Part shown: positions 12,797 through 25,664 of the stretch, piece by piece
How the letters are laid out: each line of letters starts with the position of its first letter
How positions within the stretch are numbered: the first letter of the stretch is position 1
Assembly: GCA_963930775.1 (NCBI GenBank)
Contig: OZ005697.1
Location: 7,214,292-7,278,291, forward strand
Direction: 5' to 3'
DNA from: Cliona cf. orientalis
Taxonomy: Eukaryota; Porifera; Demospongiae; Clionaida; Clionaidae
DNA: 64,000 bases
Made by a program: the position numbers and the translations under genes
Notes under the pieces: model-generated
Database searches by the model: none
What the model was told of the DNA's origin: nothing
The model's input: the letters and a program-made list of their open reading frames with translations, nothing else

Positions 12797-14169
12797 TTGT
12801 ATTGTTGCCATGGTATTGTCTATAGTGTCAAATGGAATTGTTTTGTGCATGTTTGTTGTAAATTGCCGTATTTGTATTAAATTGTAAGATTATCACTACA
12901 CCATATTGAAAGTTATAATCGACTGCTCACTTTCATAGCTACAACAGGGGTTCTAAGAAGATGTGGAAATGGTCATCAATATAGCTAGTGCATAGCCAAT
13001 GAACATGCGCGCGCATGTGCAGTGGAGGTACAATCATGTGATTAGGCATTTGTGGGCGAGGTCGGCTCGATCTAGGTGATGCTGCTAGTTTATTCGCCGA
13101 CTTGATAAGTAAGTCTGTGAGTGTAACTTGTGTTTCTGTTGCTTGTTTGGCCCTAATTAAGACGGTACTAATAGTTGAGCCATATTTTATCTATAGCCCG
13201 GCATCATTTCCCAACACATGAAAAAGATACATCCCCATGGAAAATTTAATTCACCCCCTGTTGATTCAACCATAAAAAATCAAGGGACTTGAACCCTCCA
13301 AGATTTGCAATAAAATATGCTGAATTTTGCACAATAATCCCCCACTAATTTTATTATCAGCCTTCATTGTACCCAGTCTAGCCTGATTTCAGATTTACCC
13401 GACCCATATTATACAAATCTGTTTTACCCCACAAGAATTCATTAAAATAGCATAAACTATTAACTGGAATACCCTAATAAAATTTAATTACTAGTTTTGA
13501 GGCAGTTTTTAATGATTTTTATGGGTAAAATCATGGAGGGAGGGGGGGGGACACTTTTATGACAAAGTGCTGCCAGTATCAACCTGACCGCTGACCACAC
13601 TGAGTTTTTGTTCTTAACCCTTTGACCGCTGATTAACTGCACATATGCAAATGTTTGGACACGCCTCTTGGCTCCGTGACTGTATCTTGACCACAGTTGC
13701 AGCTCGGGACACAGCACCGATTACAGTGTGTTACAGGAGTGTTCCCTCCCTCCTCCTCATTTTATCAACTCTGTCTTGTGGGGTTACTGCCTCCAATCTT
13801 GGTGGGGAGGGGTGATTAATCACCTCTCCCAGTAGAAGCAATCAGGTACAATGTTGTACCTGATTGCTTCTACTGGAAGTCTGCAAGAGTGCAGGGATGC
13901 CACGGTTCACACAAGAATTTAATAACGACACTCACTTCTGCTCACTAACTACATAGGGGAATACACAGCCCAGCCGGGCCAACCCCAGGTTACCCGGTAC
14001 TAACCCACACACGCTTCTGGGATATACGTAATAAAATGGGCCACTACAGCTAATGAATGTACACCTCTGTTCAGGAGCATGTTGGGAGAGGGTGTAGTCA
14101 GATTATGGGACTCAGTTATTACTAATTTCTGGAGTGTGCACAACTACAGGGACCACTGGGAAAGACAAC
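12797..14169. other. Intergenic; one perfect 23-bp hairpin
   Basis: No gene is recognised. 13829-13851 and 13854-13876 form a perfect 23-bp inverted repeat (agtagaagcaatcaggtac within it) with a 2-nt centre, too tight a loop for a normal microRNA precursor. The 100-200 bp before 14170 would hold the 5' UTR and promoter of the Roc-COR/death-domain gene. Confidence 0.5.
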
Positions 14170-17100
14170 ATGAGTTTACGTTTGGTGATATTGAGTAGAG
14201 AATACCTCTTGTCACGGCTGACAGACCATAACCTGAGGGTGAGTATCAGGTGTATGTGTTTGATATCAGCATAGTTATTGAGTAGAGGTTGAGATGTTTA
14301 TGTGTACTGGCATGTTTCTCCTTAAGACTGCATATGGATATGGGAAGAGGGTGTTTGTGAGGAGGTCCGGGGATTGTGTAGTTTATACATACCAGTTCCA
14401 TGTACCATGTGGATCATGTAAACATGTGCTGTGTTTCTTGTTTCCACTTTTGCAGGCAGCATGTGAGGGAGATCCAAAGTGGAACCAGTTTGTTGTAAGT
14501 TATCATGTACACTGTCACCTCATTACATCAAGAATGTGATAGAGCAAAATTAGTCATAGCATAGGCCACTAAGAGCATGAGTGACTGCTGCTTCATGGCA
14601 GAAAGTAGAGCAATGTTTGTGTTAGCCTCATCTCCAGGCTTCTTCTGTCTAGTTCTAAAAATAGTAGTAGGGAGTTTTATCATGTGTTTGTAAGCTGGAG
14701 ATGAGGCTACATGTACATGCATGTGTAGCTGTATGATCTGACTTCTCCTCTTTATTGCAGGATGAGGAGATTCGCCAAACAGTAAGTCAATCGATATTAT
14801 AACTCAAATCATAGACATTGAATACTGTACCCTCATGAAAGAGGGCCCACTACGGAATATTGGCCCACGGTCTAATGTTTACTTGAATATGCACCCATGT
14901 GTAGCTGCCCTTGAAAACGCACCTCAAATGGCTGGTTTATGAGGACTGAACGTTGAATAGTCTATGTAAGATCGATAAGTAACCTGCCAAACAGCCATAA
15001 AACTAAGCCCAGTTAACTTTATGCCGCGTTTCTGAAATTCAGCAAAAACGAATGATCGTACACGGCTGGCGATTGTAACCATGCCCACTTAATACAGCTG
15101 CCGTCAACTACATACAGTGAAGTATCAGCCCGATAGCCGACCGCCTTCGCTCTTGATTGGTAATCGTGGTTGAATAAGGCTAAAATCAATGGTTGCCGCT
15201 GCTACTATTCGAATTATAAAGATGTCCATGGGCCCTATTTCACGAGGGTATGGTACTTGCATAAAAATTTCCTTAACCTACATGTAATAGTATGGTCACT
15301 TCACTCTCATCCTCCTCTCTTCTTTCCTTCCTTCTATCATGTGCTGCTGATTGTGCCTGTATCATCTCATTGTTCACAGGAGGAGAACAACCGATTGGTG
15401 GAGGTATGTACTAAGTTTGTTATGAGTTAGTGCAAGTGCTGAGGCTGCATGTTGTGTACTGTATTTAATCAAGGCTGTATTGACCCACCCCAAATGCACC
15501 CTTGATTTAATGAGTGATAAGTGTGGAAATTAGTGAAGGGTCTAGCTGGCTAGACCAGTCATGAGTGAGAGTGGGTGGGTGTGGTCTCAGCAGTACTGAT
15601 GTTAATTTTCTATAGGAAATTGAGAAGCTGAAGAAAACAAATGCAGAGTCTGAACAAGTGGAAATATTGACGCTAAGACGACAAGTGGCATACTCAAAAT
15701 GGGTAAGAGAGGGAAGCATGAGTCAGTGAGAATGGGAGATAGTGTATGCCATGTAGTGGGCAGTGGTAGTAGGTGCTGGCAGTGGGGAGTGAACACGAGA
15801 GGCTGGCTTCAATAGTTCCCTGGTGATATAAAGGATGAAATGTACATCTTATCTGTATCAGTCATGATTACTTTCTGGCGGGTGGTAATTAAGGTCATCT
15901 GTATTGCCTGTGTTTACACTCTTCCAATTATGTGAATATAAATACCGTATAGCCGGAAAATTTGGCGGTTTGGCGGTCTATGTTATAACTGCCAAATTAA
16001 AGATCCGCCAAAATTTCCTACTCGTATGTATACGTACGCCGATCCTGTACTGAACCGCCAAATTTAAATCCACTTAATATTCTTGCAATAGCGATTTTGG
16101 GCTCAACCACCAAATTTAATTCCCGCCAATATTTCCGGCTATATGGTAATGTGATCATCCCCTACCTTCTACTACTAATAGGGTGTGGCATGGTACCAGC
16201 GACAGCAAAGAGAAAATGAACTGGTGATTACTGGTGTGTGTGGGAAGTGTGAATGTAGTAGTTGTGAACAAAGCTCACTAATAATTTATTGCATGTCCCC
16301 TCCATTCATCCTTCATCTGTGAGTTGTTTAGCTTATTGTTAGCGTAGACTATTGAAACCGCTGCATGTGGTACATAATGTCAAGTTGAAGGTTTGTTTGT
16401 TGAGTGATTGTGTATTGACTCCATGACTTCCTCTTGACTATGAGTGTGAGCATGATGCAACCAGTGTTATAGTAGAAAGCCAATGTACAGTTGTGTATTC
16501 CCACCTCATTTGTCTCAGCACTGACATCTCAAAGTGGATATGTGTTCATTTTATAGAGAAAATCTCAACTTGAAGATGACCTGAAAGCAGCCACCAGCCA
16601 CCAGGAGAGGGAGAGGATACAACAGAGACTGGAGGAGGTGGATGGGAAGATTCAGAGCTGTAAGAGTGTGGTTCATCACTATGAGGGGGAGGCCAATCGA
16701 CATGGAGAGGAACTCAAGCAGCTGGATCCAACAAGAAAAGAGGGTTTGTTTTGTGTTGAGTGGTGTCTTATCAAGTCAGTGAGTACTATAAGTTACGAGA
16801 TTTTCTTTACTAAATGAAAACTTGACCATGTCCTCAGTAGCTGCATAGTTGAAGTGGTGTATGTGGTAAAGGTCGTCATTATAGTAGGTACACAGTCTAC
16901 GGTCGCTCATGGTGTGTGCTATATATAGTGCAGGGCTATCTATAATATAATATATCCATGGGATTCTGTCAGCCAAGAGAACGCGTGAAGTTCGGCCATC
17001 GCTACTCGTCAGGGAAAGAAGCACACAGCTTATAATGTATTCGCTGGATACAGGCATTTGATACTTTACATACTTACGGATCAAGTCTCAGGAAGGCTCC

Positions 17101-20100
17101 ACCAAGGCCCTGAATTTTTGCATGATTACCTCATAGGGTACATCATAATTTCATCATAATTACCTAATAATCGCAAGAAAGTAAATTGCTACCAAGGATA
17201 TAATAATTTTGCAAATAATATGGCTGGTATGAAAATTAATAACGTGCATTCAATTGGTGATACAATACCATACAAAATTTTCCAATGGTTATGATTTACT
17301 CCACTACTATAATGCTCTTAGTGATAATAATTATGATAATATATTATTGTTTTGGGTGTAAAGTACATGTAGATGCTGCTTAGTGTACAGTCCAATCTCG
17401 ATTATCCGAACCCCTTTGGCCAAGGGGAAATCTCGAACCATTTGGATAAGCAAGGAGTTCGGATAACGTTGACCATGCTCAAGCCACACCCACGAAATCG
17501 ATCATGCATGTAAAAACGTATATATGACAGACTTATCGACATTTCGACTCATCCTCGATTGATAGAACACTTACCTTGTGTTTCTTTTACTTATTTGAGC
17601 ATTAGAACTACATTTGATAGCAGCACAGCAGCTGGTTCTCGTGTGGTAACTACGCGATGTAGGTTTACTGCGCATGCGCATTCTGGTCACGTAGTCACAA
17701 TATGTACTTTGACCCTGCATTTTCTTTGGATCTGGAGTTCGGATAATCGAGGTTGGACTGTATCATAGCATGCAACATAATGAGGTTAGCTTTTACTGTG
17801 GTTGCCTGTGACACAAAGTCCCATTCCAGTACTAGATTCACATACATGTGTATCTAGTGCTGGAATGTATATCCTGTCCTAGCTGCTCATGTTACAGGGG
17901 AAGGTCTGGTTGATTAAATTTTGGTGATGTAAAGATGATGTCGCATGGTCGTGATTTGAACTTCCTGGTTATATCACACTGACTGGCCATGTGCACGCTA
18001 GAGATCGATTATGTGTGTGTGTCCTAAACTTGTGTATAAAATATCTGAAGAACACATACCATACACACAAGCTCCATGTAAGTGCCATCCAACAGTCGTA
18101 ACAAGTTTTGGGGGGTTAAGTTGATTTATTATGCATGTGTAGAGATACGATTGTCTATTTCAAATCCACTAAGTAGTAAGGTGGTACCATAGCAAGGTTA
18201 TCTACAGCTAAGATAAATTTAACTTAATTTAGCATAATTATAGCTGCAGGGCTAATAGACCCCATTATCCCTTTAATAATAGTAGGGAAACCACTTAATA
18301 CATGTAGGTTTTTGATTTGAAGATTACCATTAATTTTAATGTATATATACATACCTATGATACTGAGCATTGAGTTAAATTTTATAGTTATCCAGTGAGA
18401 GTGGTTTCACTAAAGTTACTTGAGAGGCTGATAGTAGCTGACTAAAGCATGTTTTCAATTTTCAGAGGCTGAAAACAAGAGACTTCTTGAAGAAGGTTTG
18501 AAGGTGGGATCAGTGAAGATGAGGTACATCGTCTGCATCATCATTGGTCTACCTGGAGTGGGGAAGACGTGTTTGAAGTTCCTCCTGATGGGACTACCTC
18601 CACCAGAGCTACGCAGCAGCACCATCTGTGCCGAGACACCTATCAGGATCGAGGTGCAAGTGCGGGCCATTTCTGACGTCAAACTAAGAGCTAGTGGAGA
18701 ACGGTGGGTAGAAGTCGACAACGAAGGAATGCTGGAGATTGTAGCACGAATGATCATCCTTGCATCTGAGCAGCACCCCCAGAACGAAAGATTTCAATTC
18801 CAGAAAATCAGTGATGAGCTGACCAGGGAGGCAGGGCTACCTCAGCAAGGTGGAAAAGCAGAGAGCTGTGGTGAAGTGGGGGTGGAGAAGGTGACAAAAG
18901 AAAATCCACTTTCAAGATTTGTTCGCTGGGTCAAAACTCAAAGACGCAAACAAATATACCAACAGCCACAGCCTACCGTCCCCTCAGAAGCCTGCCAAAC
19001 AGCAGTGAGTAATATCATGGATAAGCTGGTGAAAATTATTGCTAGGCTAAGAAACGAAAAACCAGGAGAAGGCTCCATTGAGGCTACAAGGAGTCTTCTT
19101 GAATCCATCTGGATATACCTTTCAGATTGCGGTGGACAGCCTCAGTACCACGAGCTACTTCCACTGTTCATTCAGCATATCTCAGCCGCTCTGTGTGTCC
19201 TTCGCCTTCCCGACCAGCTTGACAAAGTCCAAGCTGTCGAGTACTACAGTGAGAATCAGCTCCTTGGTGTTGCCCAGCAGTCCCAGCTCTCTGCCAAGGA
19301 CACCATTCGATGTCTTGTCAACACCATTCAGTCATTTTCTACCAAAGGCCAGAAGCCCAGCATCATCCTAGCTGGCACTCACCGAGATCTGTTGGAGGAG
19401 AAAGCTGAGCCGGTGGCTTCTGTCACTCCTGCTGTTGGTGAACCCAGTCAACCACAGGGATCGTCAGCAGCTTCTTTGCCCTTTGAGTCACTGGATGACA
19501 AAGACCAGCAGCTGCATCAAATGCTTGAGGCAGAGTTTTCCGATCAGCTGGTGTACCATTCCAAGGATATGAAGAAGCTACTGATTCCTCTCAACACTCT
19601 CAACCCAGAAGAGACAGACAAAGCCAGGGCTACCGTGGTCCGAAAGGCTGTGGAGAACTCACCAGCACAAGAAGTAGAGGTACCAATCTGGTGGTACATT
19701 TTTGAACTGCTACTCCAAGAACTAGCAAAGAGATTAGGAAGAAAGGTTCTCAGCAAAGCAGAGTGCCTCGAGGTTGCAAATATGCTCGGCTTTGAGGAGA
19801 AAGCTTTGGAAGCTGCTTTAGTGTTTTTTGATAAGCTCAACGTCATCAAATATTCCCCAAAAGTGCTTCCCAATGTCGTTTTTGCAGATTCACAGGTTCC
19901 ACTCGATAAAGTCTCAGAGCTTGTCAGAGAAAGTTATCTTCTCAGGGGAGGTCTACCAATGGAACAGTCGAGTTCCAATTCTGCTCCTGGTGAAGGTAAA
20001 TGGAGGCACTTTCGAGACCACGGTGTGCTTAGCCCAGAGTTAATGAAGAAGTTTCCAAGTCATTATGTCCCTGGAATATTCACTATCCATGACCTCTCTG

Positions 20101-21400
20101 AACTTCTCAAGGAGTCGTTGGTCTTTGCTCCTATACCCACTCCTGATTGGGCAAAGCCTCCGCCAGATTCACCTCCCACTAGCTCCCCTACCACTTGCTC
20201 TCCTCCACCAGCCGATTCCCCTTCAGTGAGTCCCCCTCAGGACTCAGGGCCTCACTTTGTAATGCCTGCTTCTCTGGTCACCGTTTCGGATGCTGAGCTG
20301 AAAAAGCATCGCACATCTTCCAAAGCGGTAGCTACTCTACTGGTAAAATTTCCTCAAGCCTCTCGTCGCTCTGGAGTGTTTTGCTGCTTTGTGGTCCACC
20401 TAATTCGTCACTGTGGGTGGAAGCTTTTGCTGGACGCCAAAGAGCCTCTTTACCGAAACTGCATCAAGTTTCATCTCATGGTCAGCCCTCCGTGTACAGT
20501 AAAAGTTATCGATTCAAACTCCTTCATTGAAGTTCACGCTAAAGTCAGCCCACAAGCCACACTCGATGAATGCGCTCGACTGCTTCCCATTCTGAAGGGA
20601 TCCATCTTTGCTGGGATCGCTGCTGCTTGTAGAGCGCTGAAATACACGCACACCTATCCTGAGATTGGCTTTGTCTGCCCGCATTCTGAGGCTGGTTCCC
20701 CGGATGCCTCACTGCAGTCAGAACTGCACTCAGCTTCTGTCACCTCAGACGCACAGTATTGGTGCTGCGATGTTGATACTGAGATCAGCAATCGACTTGA
20801 GAATCGTCATCACATCTGGTTAGGAAGAGGTACGTTTTGCTGAATCTATGTCTGATATTGCCATCAAATCATTTTGCTTTTATACCTTTTGCTCTGTAGT
20901 GCTGTCTACCGAAGAAATGGGTAAGTATGCAATACTATCATACATGTAGCTCATGCATGTCATTCTGTTTCACTGTGTCCCAGAGGATGTCAACTCCATG
21001 TTTACTGAAGAAATGAATGAAATGGGTAAGTACATGTATGGTGTAGCTCCGATAGTACAGGCTATACTTACACATTCACATAGCCAAGCCCACCTCCACT
21101 AATTTGACGGTGATCAGGTGGAGGAATGAGAGAGGAGAGGTGAAGAAGTTCCGGCTTAAGAGCTCCATCATGCACAAGTGGAGAGACGTTGGTAATCTGG
21201 TTGTTCCCAGACAGCAGCTTGAGGTGTGGGCGAGAGAGAAGGATTCCAAGGAGTGTTGTGAGGCTGTTCTCTCTCACTGGCTAGACCACCCTCCCCGCCA
21301 CTACCCTGCCACCTGGGAGGGTCTCTATGAACTCCTTGATGACAGTGAACTAGGTCAGGTGGCCACTGAACTCAAGCAAGCTGTCAACGATGCCATCTAG
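14170..21400 (+). CDS. Coiled-coil / Roc-COR-like GTPase / death-domain protein
   Basis: Eleven exons in consistent phase: 14170-14238, 14456-14494, 14761-14781, 15380-15403, 15616-15702, 16182-16223, 16557-16743, 18466-20829, 20900-20920, 20984-21025 and 21084-21400, giving 1070 residues. Residues about 20-170 are charged heptad-rich coiled coil. A P-loop GLPGVGKT lies at 184-191, a DCGGQP switch-II-like motif at 377-382 and THRD at the G4 position 461-464, as in Roco GTPases. A COR-like region follows (starting VPIWWYIFELLLQEL), then a proline-rich spacer and a beta-rich segment. The last exon, about 105 residues, is a death domain (HKWRDVGNLVV, SHWLDH, TWEGLYELLDD). Death domains link receptors to apoptotic or immune signalling, so an intracellular NLR- or Roco-like sensor role is inferred. 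The start was chosen because all downstream phases agree and an upstream exon is not needed. Small exons in the 1.7 kb seventh intron could have been missed. Confidence 0.85.
15943..16148. mobile_element. MITE with TACCGTATAGCCGG ends, copy 1
   Basis: The 206-bp element has imperfect terminal inverted repeats (TACCGTATAGCCGGAAAATT and the complement of CCGGCTATATGGTA) and internal GGCGGTT/AACCGCC words. It lies in the intron between 15702 and 16182. A second copy in the opposite orientation lies in an intron of the P450 gene at 50844-51070. Confidence 0.75.
17388..17760. mobile_element. pogo/Tc1-type MITE with TA target duplication
   Basis: The 373-bp element has 24-bp terminal inverted repeats (CAGTCCAATCTCGATTATCC with one mismatch on the other side) and is flanked by TA on both sides (17386-17387 and 17761-17762). 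There is no transposase. It lies in the seventh intron of the Roc-COR/death-domain gene. The CTCGNTTATCCGNAC-type terminus is characteristic of pogo/Tigger relatives. Confidence 0.85.
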
Positions 21401-21410
21401 CTAGCAATAG

Positions 21411-21476
21411 AATAGCCTCGTACCCAGACCCTTTCTCCTCTTCAAAGTGCCTGGGTACTAGGCTACAGATCTAATA
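21411..21476. repeat. Short CCCAGGCCC-type hairpin repeat
   Basis: TAGCCTCGTACCCAGACCC pairs with a right arm reading TGCCTGGGTACTAGGCTA, with a CTCCTCTT centre. It belongs to the dispersed hairpin family of 2752-2886 and lies just 3' of the death-domain stop codon. Confidence 0.6.
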
Positions 21477-21909
21477 TTTCTTCTATGTCCAGTCCTTTTT
21501 GTCAGTATCTAGCCTAGCACAAAAATCTCGATATTATGTGAGTCCAATTCCCAGACAGGAAATCGTGATGGGAATGAAACAGGATCCTACAGTTCTCCAA
21601 TCTTGTGAGCTGGGAACGGGACTAGTACGGGCCCTCCAGATTCTAGAACTAGAATTAGAACGAGACGTAGACGCATGTGGGTCACATGATATACGCATGA
21701 TTAATAGCTAATTTGCAACGTCAGCAAAGAGTGGAAAACCAAGGAGCTAAGGAGTGAAAGAATACTGAATACTCTCTCACCGAAAAGGAAGTACGACACA
21801 ACCACTCGCTTTCAATACCAGGCTGGCCATCTGGATTCAATATGAAAATTTTGTTCCAATGCTATGCATGTTAAACGTTGTTAACGTTGTAGTTGTGATA
21901 TGAAACCAT

Positions 21910-22060
21910 TCTTGTTGGCACAGAGGAGTGGTCTGGCTGCAGTAGGGAGTGTGGAGGTGGTGTGCAGTGGAGACTTGACTCCAGCAGAGAGATCATCAAT
22001 AGAACCTACAATGAACAGCATTGTCATAATGAAACTTGCCTTCAAGGTGGGCAAAATCAT
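21910..22060 (+). pseudogene. Duplicated thrombospondin type-1 exon fragment
   Basis: This stretch matches 10666-10817 almost base for base, including the acceptor side and the first bases of the following intron. It reads EEWSGCSRECGGGVQW and onwards, but a conserved cysteine is tyrosine here (NRTYNEQHC against NRTCNEQHC). It is isolated from other TSR exons, so it is probably a non-functional copy carried by a rearranging repeat. Confidence 0.75.
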
Positions 22061-22129
22061 ACTAAGATTTCTAATTACGGTGCCAAAAAAATAATTATTA
22101 TTTAGGACACGGTTTTTGGCAAGCTCAAA

Positions 22130-22395
22130 ATTATATATGGTCAAACTCAAATATGTGGTCAAAATTATTGTTGCCGATATATGCTCAAAACCAAATATAT
22201 GGTCAAATTTTATACGATCAAACTCAAATGCATGGTCAAATGTAAATTATGGTCAAATAATATAAAGTTTGCATGGTAAATTATGGTCAAATATTAAATA
22301 ATAAAGTTTGCATTTCACCATGTATTTGAGCTACTGAATGCCCATATATGGTCAAGCATGCAGCAGATATATGGTAAAAATTCAAGAAGATAATG
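22130..22395. repeat. Irregular ATATGGTCAAA repeat tract
   Basis: The word ATGGTCAAA or close variants recurs many times over about 260 bp, with irregular spacing. It looks like a decayed minisatellite. No coding content is seen. Confidence 0.5.
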
Positions 22396-24037
22396 GTCAC
22401 GGATATGACGTATCGGTTAGTTAATTGGACCGACGTGACGTCAACAGAATCACAGACGGATGCCGGGCCGGGCCAGAATCCGCGATCGCGCGCGCACAAC
22501 GTACACCCACGATTCTTACCTTATGCGGTCTCGTTCATGGACCCGCCCCCTTTAGGGTGGAGTCTGGGGACTTGACCCCTGCATGTGAGGGCTGGTGCTC
22601 CAGACTAGGTGCAATCGGACATTGCAATTGTATTGTATGGAATTAAAGCAGTATGGTAAGCATGAATGAAACTGCTAGCTATTCATGTACTATAATATCT
22701 ACACCTGGTGTGTCTTACCTGGGCGATATCCCCAGGCCCTCTCTCGATCTCCCAGCATTTATTATGGAAGCATAGATAATAGAGGAGGGAGGAGGGATTG
22801 GAAACGCGCATTGAAGCCTGTAGTGACATCACGGCGGATGCTCGACACGGCACGCCCCCTTCGCGATGATAATACAGACAGTACACTACAGTATAGTAGG
22901 GCCTTATATGGCGTCTTATGGCCTTGTAGCCGTGACTAAACCTAGATCTATGGCTAAACCAAGCGTGGGGAGGAAAACCAAGAATCGAAACGCGATTTTG
23001 AACTGTCATTTTTAGGGTTCTACCTCGTATAAAACTTTGTGGGATTTTCTTTCGCTATCGGCGAGAAAACTGGAAGTGAGAGCGATTGGGCAGTATCTAT
23101 GGCTGCCTACCATGTGCTTTAGAAGCATCCGCGAGCTTTCTGGGGATAGCACTCGGGTCTGCGAGCTTTATTAATTAGCTCCTTAATCGATCTTTCTACT
23201 CTTCGCTAGCTTGCAAACCATGGAGTCACATATCATGTGACCCATAAGTGTCTACATCTCGTTCTATAAGGCCACACAAACTTGAATGTTAGTTTCTCGT
23301 CACCTCCCGCGTCTGTTTCAACCTACCGCTTCTGCCTTCATTATTGCCTTGAAACACCAGCCACACCTCTTTTTTGCTAATTATTTGGGCGGTTCCAGGA
23401 AACCATACCCTCAAAATGCCATAATATTGAATAATGAATAATGAATAATGATCGCCCGCCCGCATAGAAATATAAAAACGGGTGGACGAGAAACTAATAA
23501 TGTAGTTTGATTGGCCTAATATATAGCTCTAAAACCAGCTCGGACTAGTCCTGTTCCCAGCCTCCAAGACCAAAAAACATGAGAGAAGTGTAGGGTGCGC
23601 ACTGTCTCATTCCCACGATTTCTGGTCTGGGAATTGGACTCAGACATATCGACTTCAGCTAAGATACTGACAAAAAAGACAGAACATAGAAGTATAGGTT
23701 ACATCACGAGGTGAAGGTCTCTACGGGATTTACACACCGAGGGCCGGAGGCCCGAGGCGCGTAGAGACCGAACCGAGTGATGTAACCGACTTGTACCATG
23801 ATGGGCTACGTGGTCCTGACAACCTATCTACGGCCTAGCAACTACAGCGCCGGCCATAAAAGGCTCGAGCGCGTACCTAGCAACAGTTCAAACCATCGTT
23901 GTCGATCGAGTCGACGCTGGACATCGATGCATAGTGAGCCGACGCCGTTTTCTGTCCAACTCGAGCTTCTTCCTTGACATTCAGAACCACAATACTATCG
24001 TCTCTGCGTATAAAAGGCCGGCCATGTCATCGCTGTC
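22396..24037. other. Intergenic sequence between mobile elements
   Basis: Contains the right arm of the 21.5-23.7 kb fold-back region and G+C-richer unique sequence at 22,440-22,600 and 23,720-23,960. No exon could be tied to a protein family. Confidence 0.4.
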
Positions 24038-24041
24038 TTAA

Positions 24042-25440
24042 GGTACCATTTAATTGCGTGGGCGTGAGCGTCAGGAATGGCTAATTCAATTAGCGAATCG
24101 TGAAGGGGCGTGGCCGAAGAGGCCATACGAGTGCTTTTGGTCGAAGGTGGGCGTGTCCAGAATCGGCCAGGGATGATTATGCGCGTGTAATTAGCGACCG
24201 GAAGTGGCCCCTGAAGAAAAGGCCGGTAATTGCCCACATCAAAGCAAGATCAAAGCATTCTTGCTTAACTATTAACCGCAACGACTTAATTACACACTAA
24301 GTAGAAAAAAAAAGCAAATTTAAATAATTAAATAATCTAATTCATGGGGGGTTTGGGAGCACTTGGGGACATAATTTTTGCACCGGCACGCAGAATGGGT
24401 CGAAACTAGAGATTTGACCTGAAAGAATTTTGATTCACGCCTTAGAATTAAAGTTACGGTCCTTGAAAGTTTTCCCATATGTTTGTATAGGAAGCAATGT
24501 TTGCCCATAAAAAAATTACGGGCGCGCGGGGTACGTTGACGACCCTTTACCGAATATTGTGTATATGGCTATTAGGATGCCTGCTTGCATTGTATGGCTC
24601 TACTATGCATCCAGCTCGACTGTGTGGTGGTTTTCGGACCATTTTTTTTTCTGCTTAGTGTGTGGTCCCCTTGAAAAAAAAAAAAAAAAAAAAAAAAGCT
24701 AATTAGGCCTAATTAAGCATGTGGGCGTGTTCCTGGCACTGTGTGGAGTGTGTGCGTGTGCGTTAATGCAGGTTTTATTGCTTCCGATTGGGCGTGGCTT
24801 CACAGGCCAGTGCTTGGACATCGGGGCCGGGGACGTGGCTGCGGCGATAGGTGGGCGTGTCCCGGATGCGGTGGTGACCTTTGAACCCGTCCAGGAGGCT
24901 TTGGGGGCGTGGCAGGAGGTCAAAGGTGAGGCCATATCTGTTAATGAGGCACTGTACGGCGGTGCGATCGAGGGGCCTGTACGGCTGGACGGAAGCTGAC
25001 GATGGTTTGAAGCGGATGTGGTTGCGATGACGTGTTGTTACTCCGCCCACACAGGAAATGAGGTGAGCTCTTGCGTGGGCGGTGTGGCAGAACGGCCTCC
25101 AAGTGTTTGTGTGTGTTTTGGCCTTGAGGAAGCTGTGTGTTTTAATTGGGATTGATTGTGGGCTTCCGGTGGACATCCGGTGGTTAGTAGGCACTTGATT
25201 GAGAATGGTGGTCCTTGGGGAACAGGGTGGGGCTGTTTTGGGCGTGGCCTGGCCCCTCCCTTCCGGCTCGGCTTCCGGTCCATGGAGGATATTAAATGAA
25301 CACTTCCGGCTCTAGCAGCCACACCCCTGAGACCTGTGCAATTAAAAGGGCGTGGTTACACAACATGCACCTCACTGATGACTTTGATGTGGTTTAGGTG
25401 TCATATCCCCCACCTCACGCCCACGCAATTTAATGGTACC
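24042..25440. mobile_element. TTAA-targeting non-autonomous DNA transposon, copy 1 (with nested insertion)
   Basis: The 1399-bp element has terminal inverted repeats GGTACCATTTAATTGCGTGG(GCGTGAG) and TTAA on both flanks (24038-24041 and 25441-25444), as for piggyBac or Kolobok elements. GGGCGTGG/CCACGCCC boxes are scattered throughout. It is the same element as 29540-30533 in the opposite orientation, interrupted by a 374-bp insertion at 24291-24664. A minus-strand frame at 24775-25194 (139 codons) also exists in the other copy, but it has low-complexity composition and no transposase motif. Confidence 0.85.
24291..24664. mobile_element. MITE nested inside the TTAA element
   Basis: Inverted ends ACACACTAAGTAGAAAAAAA and, in complement, ACACACTAAGCAGAAAAAAA bound about 374 bp that is absent from the sister copy at 29540-30533. 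That absence fixes it as a later insertion. No frame is recognised. Confidence 0.75.
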
Positions 25441-25664
25441 TTAATTTCAACTCGAGGTAGTCAGAGTGCAGCTCAGTTTTTACTACTGCTGACTTGGCAA
25501 ATCATTCGCTCCACCCATTCAATTAACGCTGTAAGACCTGCCCACTAATCATCTGCATAGAGTACTCTGCATAGCACTAGAGCTCTGTACTTTATCTCTT
25601 TCACTAACAAAAGATGCTGTAACTACCCTAGCGGGCATGATCATGTAAAAATTTCATAGCCTCA

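Larger units (their letters stand above)
21480..23692. mobile_element. Fold-back region carrying a copied thrombospondin exon
   Basis: Imperfect inverted arms: 21480-21640 (gtcagtatct, then gtccaattcccagac) against 23540-23692, and 21645-21740 (gggtcacatgatat) against 23195-23270. The 1.4 kb between them includes a 151-bp stretch matching a thrombospondin exon and a tract of GGTCAAA words. No transposase is seen and the ends are approximate. Confidence 0.5.

Noticed and set aside
13829-13876. Perfect 23-bp hairpin as a microRNA gene
   Set aside because: A 2-nt loop is too small for a normal precursor; it is better seen as a small palindromic repeat.
24775-25194. 139-codon frame conserved in both TTAA elements
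   Set aside because: Conservation follows from near-identity of the copies. Composition is low-complexity and no transposase or other domain is visible.
25265-25330. Repeated MAARAGSVHLISSMDRK frame start as a gene start
   Set aside because: Present only because both TTAA elements carry it; no downstream coding signal.
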